Shown here one piece after another: positions 22,727 to 32,007 of a DNA stretch of 64,000 nt. Under the pieces are notes generated by a model. It was not told the origin of the DNA. It saw only the letters and a list, made by a program, of their open reading frames with translations, and did not search any database. Source of the DNA: Massariosphaeria phaeospora (taxonomy: Eukaryota; Ascomycota; Dothideomycetes; Pleosporales); contig JAADJZ010000026.1 in the NCBI GenBank assembly GCA_011032825.1, positions 558,001-622,000 of the forward strand, written 5' to 3'. The translations under genes and the position numbers were made by a program. Every line of letters starts with the position of its first letter. Within the stretch, counting starts at the first letter, position 1.

Positions 22727-25700
22727 ATGGGTGCCGTAGAAGATGCAGTCGATTCTGCCGCTGCTTTCATTGCGCCTTTCCTAGCCAAAGGCTCGCGACA
22801 AGATGCGCCCGTCGAGCCAGACAACATCGAGGCCGAGCAGCTCGTAGCTCAAGCCCTTTCCCATCTCCAGGCCATAAACGTTGCCGAGCAGGGGGCAGAT
22901 CCTAATGCACCCTACGATGCGTCCCTTTTTGGAATCGTCTACGGTCTCCTCGACTTGATCACAACACTCGGCATTCTTCCATGCCTCTCCCCAGGAGTCA
23001 CCTTTGGTCAACGGCCCAAGTCAGTTCTAATAGCATCACTGACGGTGCCCCGTAATCGAAACGAAAACCTCCTTTCCAGTGTCTTGAAGAGATTGACGTC
23101 TATCCTGGAACAGAACGGCAACGGAGTTCAACCGCTCCTTACCCAACGACTCCTTCCAGACATTCTATCCGCTGCAGCAGAGTTATCATTGTCGCCTACT
23201 ACAAGCGCAGAGGGCAATGAAGCTTTTGAGTCGACATTCAGAACGTTGCTGTCTTCAACCCCTGTGTCTAGACTCCTCCCGATCCTTACTTCATTCCTAC
23301 AGCAAGATATCCCTCCCTGGCTCAAACAACAACTATCTACCGAACTTGCGCTCATACCGCTCCGTCTGCATGGGATTAGACATACCATCGAGTTCTTATC
23401 CCTCTCATATATATCCAAGCACGGCAAAGTCCCCGAGGATGCGTCTGGGCCTCGAACACAGCTTCCAATACACCTCGAAGCCGTCACGCAGGCATCTCGA
23501 CTTTTGACCTCGGTACCAAGTGTCATGAACCAGAGCGATTGGTACACCCAACTGGCACCTCAACTCTGGTCTCTTTTAGATGGTAATGATGGAAAAGAAC
23601 TGAGTCGGGCTGCGGGCCAGATCATTGCTGGCGGGATATTGAATCGTAAGGCAACAGGGGCGCCGGGCAGCATTGGATGGGAACTTTTCGCCCGGCCTCT
23701 ACTTCAAGCCATCGATCCCCAGGGTGGGGCAGGTACCACTACCAGGGAAAGCACGTCAGACAAGGTCATCGTGAAGGAACAAGATCTCAAGCTCGCTTTG
23801 AAGCGTCTCTCCGTCATCGCGTCTTCGTATACTCATGTGGGACTCATGAAGCGCTTTATAGGTCCTGTTCTTCTCCCACTGTGGGGCTTGCTAGGCTATG
23901 CCAGATCTAGGCCTTTGTTGAACAAGGAGTGGACACAATTTCCCCGCATGATTATGCTTCGTTATATGTCTACTGCCAGCGATCCTAAGCAATTAGACCG
24001 TATTGCTACCAACCTCTTCTGGGACGGTGGAATATCCCGGATCTTTGGTCCGGGCTCCCAAGGTGGCATCGAAATCCGTCAGAGAAAGAGGGGTGAGAGT
24101 GCTATGTCATCGGTAGATGGGCTCCTCTCACGCATTGGAAACTTGGATGCACAGGTCAACCTTCTTATATCTCTCCTTGGGGACGCAGATATTAGCGACG
24201 ATATTGCTGGAGCTCTCTTCACGAACACCACAAAAAGGTGGCTTTCCACTAGTCAACCTGGGCCAACCTTAAAGCCTTCATTGACAAGCGAACAAGACAT
24301 TGATCCCTTCTCTGCTCTAGCGGATGCGAAGCTCTCTTCAGCTCTTGCCACAAAGTTCCAGGACAAGTTTGCACGAAGCCCACAGCACGTCATCGAGCTC
24401 ATGGCTCAACTGCTTCAGAGTTTTGTAGCCGAGCACAAGACTAGATCGAGACGAGCTGCAGGGACACAGAAGTCCAGTCGAGCAAATCTAGGGAGACTTG
24501 TCAGTCCTTTGCCAAGGCCAGCTGTTTCTGAGATGGATGCAGAGGGTGAGGAACTCGTTTCTTTCGTGTTAAGTATCATTGACACAGTAACCACTTCCCC
24601 GGATTTTAAACAAAGCGATACCACGGCTTCTCTATTGTCATCTATCCTGCCATCTCTACAATACCTCTCGCAACCCCAGACAAATCATGCTCTTCCGCCT
24701 CTCATCATCAATGCAGCAGCCAACCTCCTCCAGGCTCGCAATGTCTCCCTTACGCCAACAACCATTCAAGACCCACTAGCCGAGAAGCGGGCAGCTCTGA
24801 AGTCCACATTGATCGAAGTCACAGACTCCGAGGCCCCAAACCGCACCTGGGCGCTGTCTAACCTACGAAAGCTCATTAAAAACCCTACCACGTTCTCACT
24901 CATCGATGCCCCATCAACAGCTCACTTGATCCTCTCCGCTTCAGTTGCAGATCCAGAATCATATGTACACACAGCTGCGATGCCCATCCTTGTCGATCTT
25001 GCAACTCGGGCTCCAAACCCGACCGTACGTATAATAGTGGACGCGTTCATGGATATCGACGAGAGCTCTCTCCGATCAAGAAAGGAGAAGGATATCGTGC
25101 AAGCTCTCGATTTCCGACTTCGCGTTGGCGAGATTCTGAATAATCTTATCCTGAGCGACGATATCTGGCAAGACAACAAACATGTCGAGGTTAGATATAA
25201 TATTCTAAAGATGATCACCGAAGCAACTCTATCCCTCGCCTCCCGTCGCGGTCAACGAAAGGACACACTTACAGAGCGCAACGCTCTTGCTGAAGCCGAA
25301 CGCCAAGTACAAGAAGAAAGCGAAGCAGCATGGGGCGGGCCAATCCCCAACCTCCTAGACCCTGACGCCGAGGATCCGGTGCAGCAACAAGAGCGCGACG
25401 CGCTTCTCAAGATTGTACAGGGATGGGAAGATACAGGAATCGGAGAAGATGTGCGGATTCGTGCTTCGGCATTGAGCATATTTGGCAGTGTCTTAGAGAA
25501 GAGATTGCCGCTGCTGAGCCAGGCTACGGTGGATGCAGGATTGCAGATGGTGCTGCTTGTGTTGACCATGGAAATTGGAGAGGCGGAGGGTGTACTCAGG
25601 CGAGCGGCTGTGCTGGTTATCATGGGTTTGTTGAGGGGCATGGATGCGTTGCTCGAGGAGGGCAAGGAAAGTTCCGCGGGACTCGGAATCAACCAAGCTA

Positions 25701-25951
25701 ATGAAGTGGAAAAGGTTGTTCAGTGGGTGCGAGACGAGGATATGGATGGATTAACGAGAGATCATGCGGGGATTGTCCTAGAGGGGCTGGAAACCTGGCG
25801 CATGAAGAAATTATACAAGGTTAGAGACGAGAGTTTTAGACTAGGACCAGATTTAGGATTAGAAGGGAATTTGCGCGGTCTGGATGTCCAGCCTCTGCCG
25901 GAGCAGGCTCAGCGAAAGGGAAGGCCGCTTATTGTGGAGGAAATCGAGTAG
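22727..25951 (+). CDS. RTP1: RNA polymerase II nuclear import/assembly factor, Rtp1/Tango6 family
   Basis: A single exon gives 1074 residues of almost entirely helical, HEAT-like character. The C-terminal third matches the two RTP1 domains. The first is around PILVDLATRAPNPTVRIIVD followed by DFRLRVGEILNNLI; the second runs from IRASALSIFGSVLEKRLP to VQWVRDEDMDGLTRDHAGIV. In yeast, Rtp1 binds RNA polymerase subunits and nucleoporins and helps import assembled Pol II; animal Tango6 is the homologue. No signal peptide or membrane segment is evident. The ATG at 22727 fits the family start. Assignment rests on the C-terminal blocks, since the N-terminal two-thirds diverges quickly. A general HEAT-repeat scaffold is the fallback description. 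Confidence 0.78.
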   Translation: MGAVEDAVDSAAAFIAPFLAKGSRQDAPVEPDNIEAEQLVAQALSHLQAINVAEQGADPNAPYDASLFGIVYGLLDLITTLGILPCLSPGVTFGQRPKSVLIASLTVPRNRNENLLSSVLKRLTSILEQNGNGVQPLLTQRLLPDILSAAAELSLSPTTSAEGNEAFESTFRTLLSSTPVSRLLPILTSFLQQDIPPWLKQQLSTELALIPLRLHGIRHTIEFLSLSYISKHGKVPEDASGPRTQLPIHLEAVTQASRLLTSVPSVMNQSDWYTQLAPQLWSLLDGNDGKELSRAAGQIIAGGILNRKATGAPGSIGWELFARPLLQAIDPQGGAGTTTRESTSDKVIVKEQDLKLALKRLSVIASSYTHVGLMKRFIGPVLLPLWGLLGYARSRPLLNKEWTQFPRMIMLRYMSTASDPKQLDRIATNLFWDGGISRIFGPGSQGGIEIRQRKRGESAMSSVDGLLSRIGNLDAQVNLLISLLGDADISDDIAGALFTNTTKRWLSTSQPGPTLKPSLTSEQDIDPFSALADAKLSSALATKFQDKFARSPQHVIELMAQLLQSFVAEHKTRSRRAAGTQKSSRANLGRLVSPLPRPAVSEMDAEGEELVSFVLSIIDTVTTSPDFKQSDTTASLLSSILPSLQYLSQPQTNHALPPLIINAAANLLQARNVSLTPTTIQDPLAEKRAALKSTLIEVTDSEAPNRTWALSNLRKLIKNPTTFSLIDAPSTAHLILSASVADPESYVHTAAMPILVDLATRAPNPTVRIIVDAFMDIDESSLRSRKEKDIVQALDFRLRVGEILNNLILSDDIWQDNKHVEVRYNILKMITEATLSLASRRGQRKDTLTERNALAEAERQVQEESEAAWGGPIPNLLDPDAEDPVQQQERDALLKIVQGWEDTGIGEDVRIRASALSIFGSVLEKRLPLLSQATVDAGLQMVLLVLTMEIGEAEGVLRRAAVLVIMGLLRGMDALLEEGKESSAGLGINQANEVEKVVQWVRDEDMDGLTRDHAGIVLEGLETWRMKKLYKVRDESFRLGPDLGLEGNLRGLDVQPLPEQAQRKGRPLIVEEIE

Positions 25952-26181
25952 CTTTAATTGACCTTTTGACAATCCGAACGGTAATCCAACAACCCTTTTC
26001 CTGTCTTTACGCCTAAAACCGCTGTGATATCTGGAAACTCTGCCGCGGGGTTGTCCGGGTTGTCGTTCCCACATGGATCCGCGTCGGTATCAACTGTAAC
26101 CCTCGCTGTGCGCAGGCTACGCTATGGCGACAAACGCTGGTATCAATGCACCTCCCAGTCCTGCGTGACTTGTCGAGCATT

Positions 26182-26650
26182 TCAGCCGGACATTTCGGTG
26201 TCCTTGACTTTCTTCGGCTCCACCTGATCTGCGTGTCCGACCCAGAGCACGTTGTTGCACCTGTTCAAGCGTCAGCACTCGGCTTCTGGCACAGGTGGCG
26301 CGTCGGGATGGGTAGTGTACGCACCGTATGAGGACCTGGCCCAAGGTGCCTGAGCTCACGCCGTTGATGAATTCCTCGGTGTTCCCCAGCTGTATATTCA
26401 TGTAGAGGTCGACCGACACAAGACGGCCCTTGTACTCGGTCTCTCCCCACTTCAGGCGCACCACGATCTCTTTATCCACCCTAAGACTCTGTCAGACGCG
26501 CTTGTGGAGAGGTGGCGGCGAGCTGTGGACGAAGAGTGGGCTACGTACAAGCTCTGTAGCAAGGGACGGGGGTTGAAGGGCGCGACGGTCTAGGTCTTGT
26601 GTGAGCAGTGCGCCCGGTTGCAAAGTCGGAATCCATTAACCTACCGCCAT
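26182..26650 (-). CDS. SMX3: core spliceosomal Sm protein SmF
   Basis: Four exons on the minus strand (26650-26645, 26589-26549, 26480-26325, 26260-26182) give 93 residues. The first exon is only ATG GCG, two codons, ahead of a GTAGGT donor. The Sm fold is complete: [20 protein letters not shown], then [20 protein letters not shown] and [17 protein letters not shown], with a short [12 protein letters not shown] tail. SmF belongs to the heptameric Sm ring on U1, U2, U4 and U5 snRNAs, between SmE and SmG. The last splice (CG|G before TGC AAC AAC) restores the invariant RCNNVLW. The gene is divergent from the DUF866 gene across about 330 bp. Identity as SmF rather than LSm6 rests on the IRCNN and NTEEF motifs. 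Confidence 0.92.
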
Positions 26651-26978
26651 GGCTGTGCCGGTACGCGTGGAGCTTCCCAACGGACGGCAGGTGCCTGCGC
26701 GAAAGACGGCGAGGGTGGAGGAGGGCGTAGGAGGGCCGTGGTGTTGCGGTGTTGCGGTGCTGCGTGTGGTGTGTGCCTGCCGCGCTCCATGTCGTCGAAA
26801 AGTTGCCCGTCCCCGTCGCTTGGTTCCTAGCCAATCACGAGCGAGCGCACCCCGCCCCCGCAGAAGCTCCGCTCCGCTCCCTCTCCACCTTGGTATCACG
26901 ATGCCCTCACTCTCACTCCTCACTCCTCACTCCTCACTCCTCACTCCTCACTCCTCGCCCCTCCTCCCCACAGTCACT
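26651..26978. promoter_or_regulatory. bidirectional promoter, SmF / DUF866
   Basis: These 328 bases lie between divergent start codons and must serve both genes. The right side is strongly pyrimidine-rich and contains six perfect CACTCCT units ending 23 bases before the DUF866 ATG, a plausible CT-rich initiator or leader. No TATA box is evident. Confidence 0.5.
26914..26955 (+). repeat. CACTCCT heptamer tandem array (6 units)
   Basis: Six perfect 7-bp units are followed by a diverged CGCCCCT copy. They sit immediately upstream of the DUF866 start codon, in the likely leader. Confidence 0.92.
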
Positions 26979-27680
26979 ATGCTCGCTCTTGCCCTGACTG
27001 CCGACCTGAACGGGTAATGCGCCGTCCATCACCACCACGGCACCGGGTGCATCGCTGACCTGCACCATCAGAGTGACCGACCTCCGCCCCGACGACACTG
27101 CCGATGCGCCCTTCTTCTACACATTCAAGGTCCAGTGCACATCATGCCGCGAAACGCATCCCAACCCCGTCACCATGAACCGATTCGTACGCCCCCGCAC
27201 GCTTGGCCCGTCTGTACCGCGGCATGTTCTGACCGCCGACAGGAAACACACGATGTGAGCGGTAGCAGGGGTGACGCCCACTTCGTCTGGAAGTGTAAGA
27301 ACTGTAAGGTCATTATGCCCGACCTATGTTGCGCCTCCAGAGTCTGACTTGTGGCGCCAGAGGGAACACTCGGCTAGTATCAAAGCCTCCCCAACCTCGT
27401 ACCCGCACTCCGACCCTCCCAAGAAGCAGAACATACTAGAATTTGACTGCCGGGGGCTGGAGTTCACCGAGTTCAGGGCAGAGGTAAGCCCTCAGACGTC
27501 GTACTTCGCTATCTTCCAGCGCTAAAATAATGCAAGGGCGAGTTCCTAGCAACCGGCCTCCAGTCCAACACCAAGTTCGCCGCCATTGATATCTCCGAAG
27601 GCGAGTGGTACGACTACGACGAGAAGACTGGGGAAGAAGTCAGCATCACCAACGTCAAGTGGGAAATCCGCCGAGCCTAG
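26979..27680 (+). CDS. CXXC zinc-binding protein, DUF866 / CZIB family
   Basis: Five exons (26979-27013, 27072-27186, 27243-27308, 27361-27483, 27537-27680) give 160 residues, normal for the family. The product begins MLALALTADLNGVTDLRPDD and carries two CxxC pairs, CTSC (34/37) and CKNC (68/71), which bind zinc. It continues with ILEFDCRGLEFTEFRAE and ends in GEWYDYDEKTGEEVSITNVKW. This is the conserved eukaryotic UPF0587/C1orf123 family, a small beta-rich metal-binding protein of unclear function. Introns are 52-58 nt; the third starts GTCATT, a weaker donor, but its product matches the family without a gap. An upstream read-through frame from 26649 exists but begins with non-conserved sequence, so 26979 is preferred. 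Confidence 0.92.
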
Positions 27681-28135
27681 AAGTAAACTCAGACGTCGAA
27701 CAAGTTGAAGCTTGGCGAAGCCCATAAAACATCATGAGCGCTGAAATTTTACATCCCCGGACGTTGTGGCAGCCAAAAGAACCTTTCGCATCAGTGATCA
27801 CCTCGAGCGACTTCCGAGCGTCCTCTTACAGTGAAGAATACAACACCGCTTACGAGGACTAGATTATAGTGCTACCGATAAGTAAATATGTATCATGTGG
27901 TCATTTCAGTTTTACACGGAAGAGGATAACCAATGAATTCAATGAGGTACGTAAACATGACAGCTAAGTGGATGCACTGAGTAGTGTGGCAGCGCTCAAA
28001 TTGCTAGAAGCAAGTTATAACTAGAGGTAGTTTGATATGCAGGAAACTCCCTTGTCCCTTTCTCTATCGCGTTAATCTACCGGAAATCCCCTGGTCCCTT
28101 CCATGATCGCCCTAGAAACCTCAACAAATCCTATA
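27681..28135. other. intergenic, convergent 3' ends
   Basis: About 455 bases between the 3' ends of the DUF866 gene (+) and the second pepsin-like gene (-). It is moderately AT-rich, as expected for 3' UTRs. I see no gene. Confidence 0.5.
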
Positions 28136-29367
28136 TTACTCCTGGCACTCGAGGACTTCAGTGTAGACTCTTTGCTTGAACGACATCTTGCGCCCGTCCA
28201 AATTATGGTTGATAATTACATGGCTCATGAACGGCACTCCGAGCGTTGCAGCATGCCCAGGCCTAGGGAGAAATGGCTTTACCATGGCGTAACTGTATGA
28301 TGGGGAGTTCCAAATCAGGATGTTGTCTTTCACTGGGATCTTGAATGTCGCTTGGCCAATCTTGAAGTCGAGAGTTTCAGGACCTTTAGCTTTGTTGGCC
28401 ACATACCATCTTCCATTGTGCGAAATCGGAAAGGGGTCCCACAATGCAAGGAATTCGTCGAAGGCCTCCTGGGGCAGATCGATAAACGGGGCGCCTGATA
28501 AAGATGCACATATCAGCGTAGTCTTAGTGGTTGTGCGGAGTAACGCACTCCACACTTACCTGAATCAACGAGCGTGCTTTTGTCTATCTTGATTGTTTGT
28601 AGCTCAAACCCTTCGATAAACCACCCCTTCTGTCCCGATAAGGGCACAGTCTCCCAAGAATCAGGCGTCACAGGTTCGCCATCTAGGATTCCGCCAATAG
28701 CAATAGAGCCGCCATTGTTTCCCTCATATCCCCGGTTGATTGCAAGTGTGAACTGTACCGGTAAACCCCAGGAACTGCAAAGTACCTGCCATACTGAGGA
28801 TATACCAGGATACCAGGACATGCCAAAGAGACCCACAGTCAAGCCATCACCTTCCCAGAAAAGCTCATCTATCAAAGCTATCAGGACGTCATTCACTCTT
28901 AATCCTCCTATTTCTGCAGTTTCTCTTATCCACTGTCCAGTCGCATGCTCTCCATCTCCATAACTCTCCTTGAAATATCCGAGTGCCTGGAAGCCTCCCT
29001 CAGATAAGCTAGGTGCTAAGCCCGGTCCTAGCTTACAATAATCCTGGCTTTGGGGGTGTTTACTTTTATCGTAACATTGGAAGTCTTCTTGAGCTATCCA
29101 CGTACTAGGGGTTCCAGAATCGAGATGGAGAATGTAGCTTCTCCCTTTTAGTATTATCTTGATGCCAAATCGTCCGAGCTGCTGTAGAAGTTGTTCTAAA
29201 ACAACAGGAGTATCATCCCGCTTGCCATAAGAATCGTTGGCTCCGCGGATCCTGATCAAATCAAAGACTAGAGGGCCGCTATCTTCAAAAACAGGGGCAG
29301 TATTGCCTAAAAGAACCAAGAATCCCACAAAGTAGAGAATGTAGACATTGATCTGGTGCAGTACCAT
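28136..29367 (-). CDS. secreted pepsin-like aspartic protease (family A1)
   Basis: Two exons on the minus strand (29367-28560 and 28494-28136; 65-nt intron GTAAGT...CAG) give 388 residues. A hydrophobic signal peptide (MVLHQINVYILYFVGFLVLL) and a pro-region ending in GKR near residue 50 precede the mature domain. Both catalytic motifs are present: LHLDSGTPSTW (Asp 83) and, restored across the splice, TLVDSGAPFIDLP (Asp 268). The flap region has YFKESYGDGEHATGQW, and the family's late strand reads TLGVPFMSHVIINHNLDG. It should be secreted or wall-associated and active at acid pH after removal of the pro-segment. It is only distantly like the degenerate A1 protein at 18449. It lies about 2 kb from the repeat-precursor gene, on the same strand; a functional link is speculation. 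Confidence 0.87.
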
Positions 29368-31423
29368 AGTCCAGAAGTGTCAGATCGGAAGAAACAAATA
29401 ATTGCTATAATGTGGAAAAAGACAGCTTGCTATCCCTAACATCACAATCAACTTTTCACAAGCTGAACAACGTGCCCAACAAACTAACAGTAGTAATTAC
29501 CGCACTCGCCCCACTCTAGTTGGTGGATGGGGTGAGTCCCGCGCCAAATCGTTGGTGGTTCTTTGCGTACCGCTCTTGACGGCCTGTTGCCGTGATTAGT
29601 GGATGGCTGCTAGATTGCTCCTGCAGGAAGGCGCTGTCGCCTAGGCAGTATCCAAGTGTTGGAACCTTGATGGACATTTTGCGTGTGTGTGTTAGGTGTG
29701 GGAGGAGGACGACAGAAGCGAAGATTTCATATTGTAGGAGCTCCACAAAATGGCCACCCATTCAGCTTATGCTGAAATCAAATAAGGCTGGCTATAAGCT
29801 GCTCGTGTAAACTTTCTCTGTAGGGCTCTTGAGCCCATGAAGTGGGGTTGAGGTTGAGGTTGGTGTTAGTTGCCCTGAGCTCGCTACCGTATTGGTGCTA
29901 TGCGCAATGCCTAGTCTACCCCCAAAACAGTAAAAGACATGGGGCAAAGGGGGCAAAGAGGCTGACTCTCGGGGAAGGGGCAGGCCGCTCTTCAACCGTA
30001 TCTTCGGTCTAAAATCTCTTTCAGCAGCGTAGGACAGCTAGTATCCCATGCAGATACCGGGCGCCCCTGCACCGATGATAAGTGCCGTCATATTGGCAGG
30101 TTCTGTGTTGTGTCGCGAACAATTGCATGGCTAGCAACGAAAGGCTAGTATCGAATAAGGCGGAGTAGATGCAGTTTCTTCTAGTGATTGTTATCGTCTT
30201 CGTCGTACTGCAGAGGACGCCGAACCAGTGGTCTTCAGGGAGAGAGTTCCCCGAGCTCTCTCCATACTCTGTCTCTCCCTGTACTCTGTAGGGTTTCCCG
30301 CGAGAGCTAAGCTTTATTATTAACTTGTAGGTATAGGCCTAGTGTACTAAGATTGATTGAATAGAATAGATGCGGGGTATCGGAGACTGGCTCAACGAGA
30401 CGGAGCCGCAATGCAATATCGATCAGGACGAACCGCACAGTAAAGGGGGCCGCCTCGCGCATTTACTGGCGGGTACAAGCATTACAGCAAATTGCCTTCA
30501 ACCAAATCCCTCACACTCATGTCGCTCCGCAGGCTCAGATCGTTCCGCAGACTCAGATCCATGACCAGGATCTATCGACGAGCAACGATGGCTTGGGCGC
30601 TGCTACGAACAAAAGGGCCGCCGAAGGTGATGATGAAGAAGAGGAGGATGATGAACGTCGTTGATCGGCGCGTTAGGGCGAAGGTTACGGTTTCGTTTCC
30701 GCCTATTGCCGATGAGACAGCAATTGGATATGATGACAAGGATGATGAAGAGGACGATGCAGATGAAGAGGGAGAGGAAGAGGATGCTGGAGAGGATGAG
30801 TCTGAAGACGGACCATCCGACAAACTACCCGTGGGTTGCAGGATCAGGAAATGGGATAAGCCACTGTCGACGAAAAAGTGGGATGAAGCGATGGTGGAAG
30901 TTGCCATATCTCGGGAGTCCCCTGCCCACCTCTTCAAGTGATACGAGCTACGTGTATGGAATGTTGCTGTGCAACTAACGGAGTGACAACAAGATGACAG
31001 CTCAGCTGGCGTATGAGCTAATCGGCGCATCATCCGCATCAGAGCCGGTGATCTCTGTAAGAGCCCACTGTTTGGCGGCAACGATTGCGAGCCACTGGTA
31101 CACGTCCGACTTCTTCGGCATCTCCCCATCGCTACTGGCTCCGTTTCCAAGATACGAGGATACTATGTCTTCACATTGTTGTTACCACTCCAGAGTCACA
31201 TTGCATTGGTGTAGCCATATTATTGTCGCTTCGCTGGTTAAGGCCGAGAAAACGTACACTGATACCCCATGCGTGTAGCTACCAGACCTCCCCTTGATAC
31301 ACTTGCACCTGATTTTGCCGTTCCAAGAAAATAGAGAAGGGGGAATACAGCAGAGAAGTCTACGCACATCGAACGGGAATAAAGAAAAAGGCAGCTCCCC
31401 ATGAAGGGAACACTACAATGAAA
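29368..31423. other. gene-poor accessory stretch with a coding-like fragment
   Basis: This 2-kb gap contains no gene I can defend. An 8-bp stem (GGAGAGAG / CTCTCTCC) with a 9-base loop lies at 30239-30263, just before an LTR-like or promoter-like AT-rich stretch. A stop-free + frame without an ATG runs 30365-30664 and is listed separately. Around 30600-30830 the DNA is rich in GAT/GAA triplets and reads as acidic repeats in several + frames, and as serine runs on the other strand. Confidence 0.4.
30365..30664 (+). pseudogene. coding-like fragment with acidic C-terminus, identity unknown
   Basis: An open + frame of 99 codons lacks an in-frame ATG. Its residue usage looks protein-like: TVKGAASRIYWRVQ, LQQIAFNQIPHTHV, then PQTQIHDQDLS and NKRAAEGDDEEEEDDERR before TGA. 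A charged C-terminal tail of this type is common in nuclear or transposon-derived proteins, but I do not recognise the family. It may be a terminal exon, a broken gene or a transposon fragment. The absence of a start and of visible partner exons argues for a fragment. Confidence 0.3.
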
Positions 31424-31765
31424 TTACTCCTTGCCCCACGTAACAACCGTCGTCGGCTTGCCAAGCTTGAACTCGTCCTTCGACTGCTCCCTCTTTCCCC
31501 AGGTGATCTCGGTCTTGGGCTTTCCAAGCTTGAACTCGTCCTTGGGCTTCTGCTCGCCACGCTTGCCCCAGATAATCTCAGTTGACGGCGGGGTGAGCTC
31601 AATGTCGTCCTTTGGTGTCTCGTCACGCCTTCCCCAGGTCACGACTGTTGTTGGTGGTCCTAGCTGGATATCGTTGGGTGGAGTGGTAGTGTCTCGCTTT
31701 CCCCATACGATAACCGTGGAGGGCGGGCCGAGTTGGATGTCATCTGGAGGGCTGGTGGTTGTGTC
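31424..31765 (-). repeat. five tandem coding repeats, 63-72 bp each
   Basis: The DNA encodes five consecutive copies of 24, 23, 22, 23 and 21 codons, each ending in a Trp-Gly-basic-basic junction except the last (Trp-Gly-Lys-Glu). The first two copies are most alike (DTTT start, IQLGPP centre), and so are the last two (KDEFKLGKP centre). This suggests stepwise local duplication. Confidence 0.85.
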
Positions 31766-32007
31766 CCTCTTCTCTTTGCCCCAGTGGGTATTTGAGTCGG
31801 GCGGCGTCAGACCAAACGTGGGTGGGAGGACTAGCGTCTGTGCCTGTTGACAGTTAGAACGGATTCAGGAATCAAGTACCGCAAAGTTCAACTTGAAGAC
31901 GGAATGGTAGTATACGAATAAGTGGTGCTTACTTCAGGCTCCGCGATAGGCAGACCGTTGGCGAGCAGAGCGCCAGCAGCAATCACTGAGACCAGACTGT
32001 AGTGCAT
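31424..32007 (-). CDS. secreted Kex2-site repeat precursor (KEP / RiPP-like)
   Basis: Two exons on the minus strand (32007-31933 and 31843-31424; 89-nt intron GTAAGC...CAG) give 164 residues. Exon 1 is a signal peptide (MHYSLVSVIAAGALLANG). Exon 2 encodes a spacer ending WGKEKR, then imperfect tandem repeats: residues 52-75, 76-98, 99-120, 121-143 and 144-164. Each repeat has an acidic or proline-rich start, a centre such as DIQLGPP or DEFKLGKP, a beta-type stretch such as STVIV or TTVVT, and ends W-G-K-R or W-G-R-R. The last copy ends WGKE-stop. Dibasic KR/RR are Kex2 cleavage sites, so the secretory pathway should release several near-identical 17-22-residue peptides. This is the design of fungal KEP proteins, dikaritin-type RiPP precursors and alpha-pheromones. 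No Cys is present. The product is unknown. Confidence 0.85.

Noticed and set aside
30572..31150. Minus-strand 192-residue serine-rich frame with a hydrophobic segment
   Set aside because: The serine run is the complement of GAT/GAA acidic repeats on the + strand, and there is no signal peptide or conserved domain.
31431..31850. Plus-strand 139-residue open frame over the repeat precursor
   Set aside because: It is the antisense shadow of the minus-strand repeats. The minus-strand reading has a signal peptide, a good intron and regular dibasic junctions.
31424..32007. Reading the repeat gene as a classical alpha-pheromone precursor
   Set aside because: Ascomycete alpha-pheromones I know are short and Trp-rich, usually with two Cys or a W-x-W start and a QP motif, and repeats usually carry dipeptidyl-aminopeptidase spacers. 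None of these is present, so a pheromone role is not claimed.
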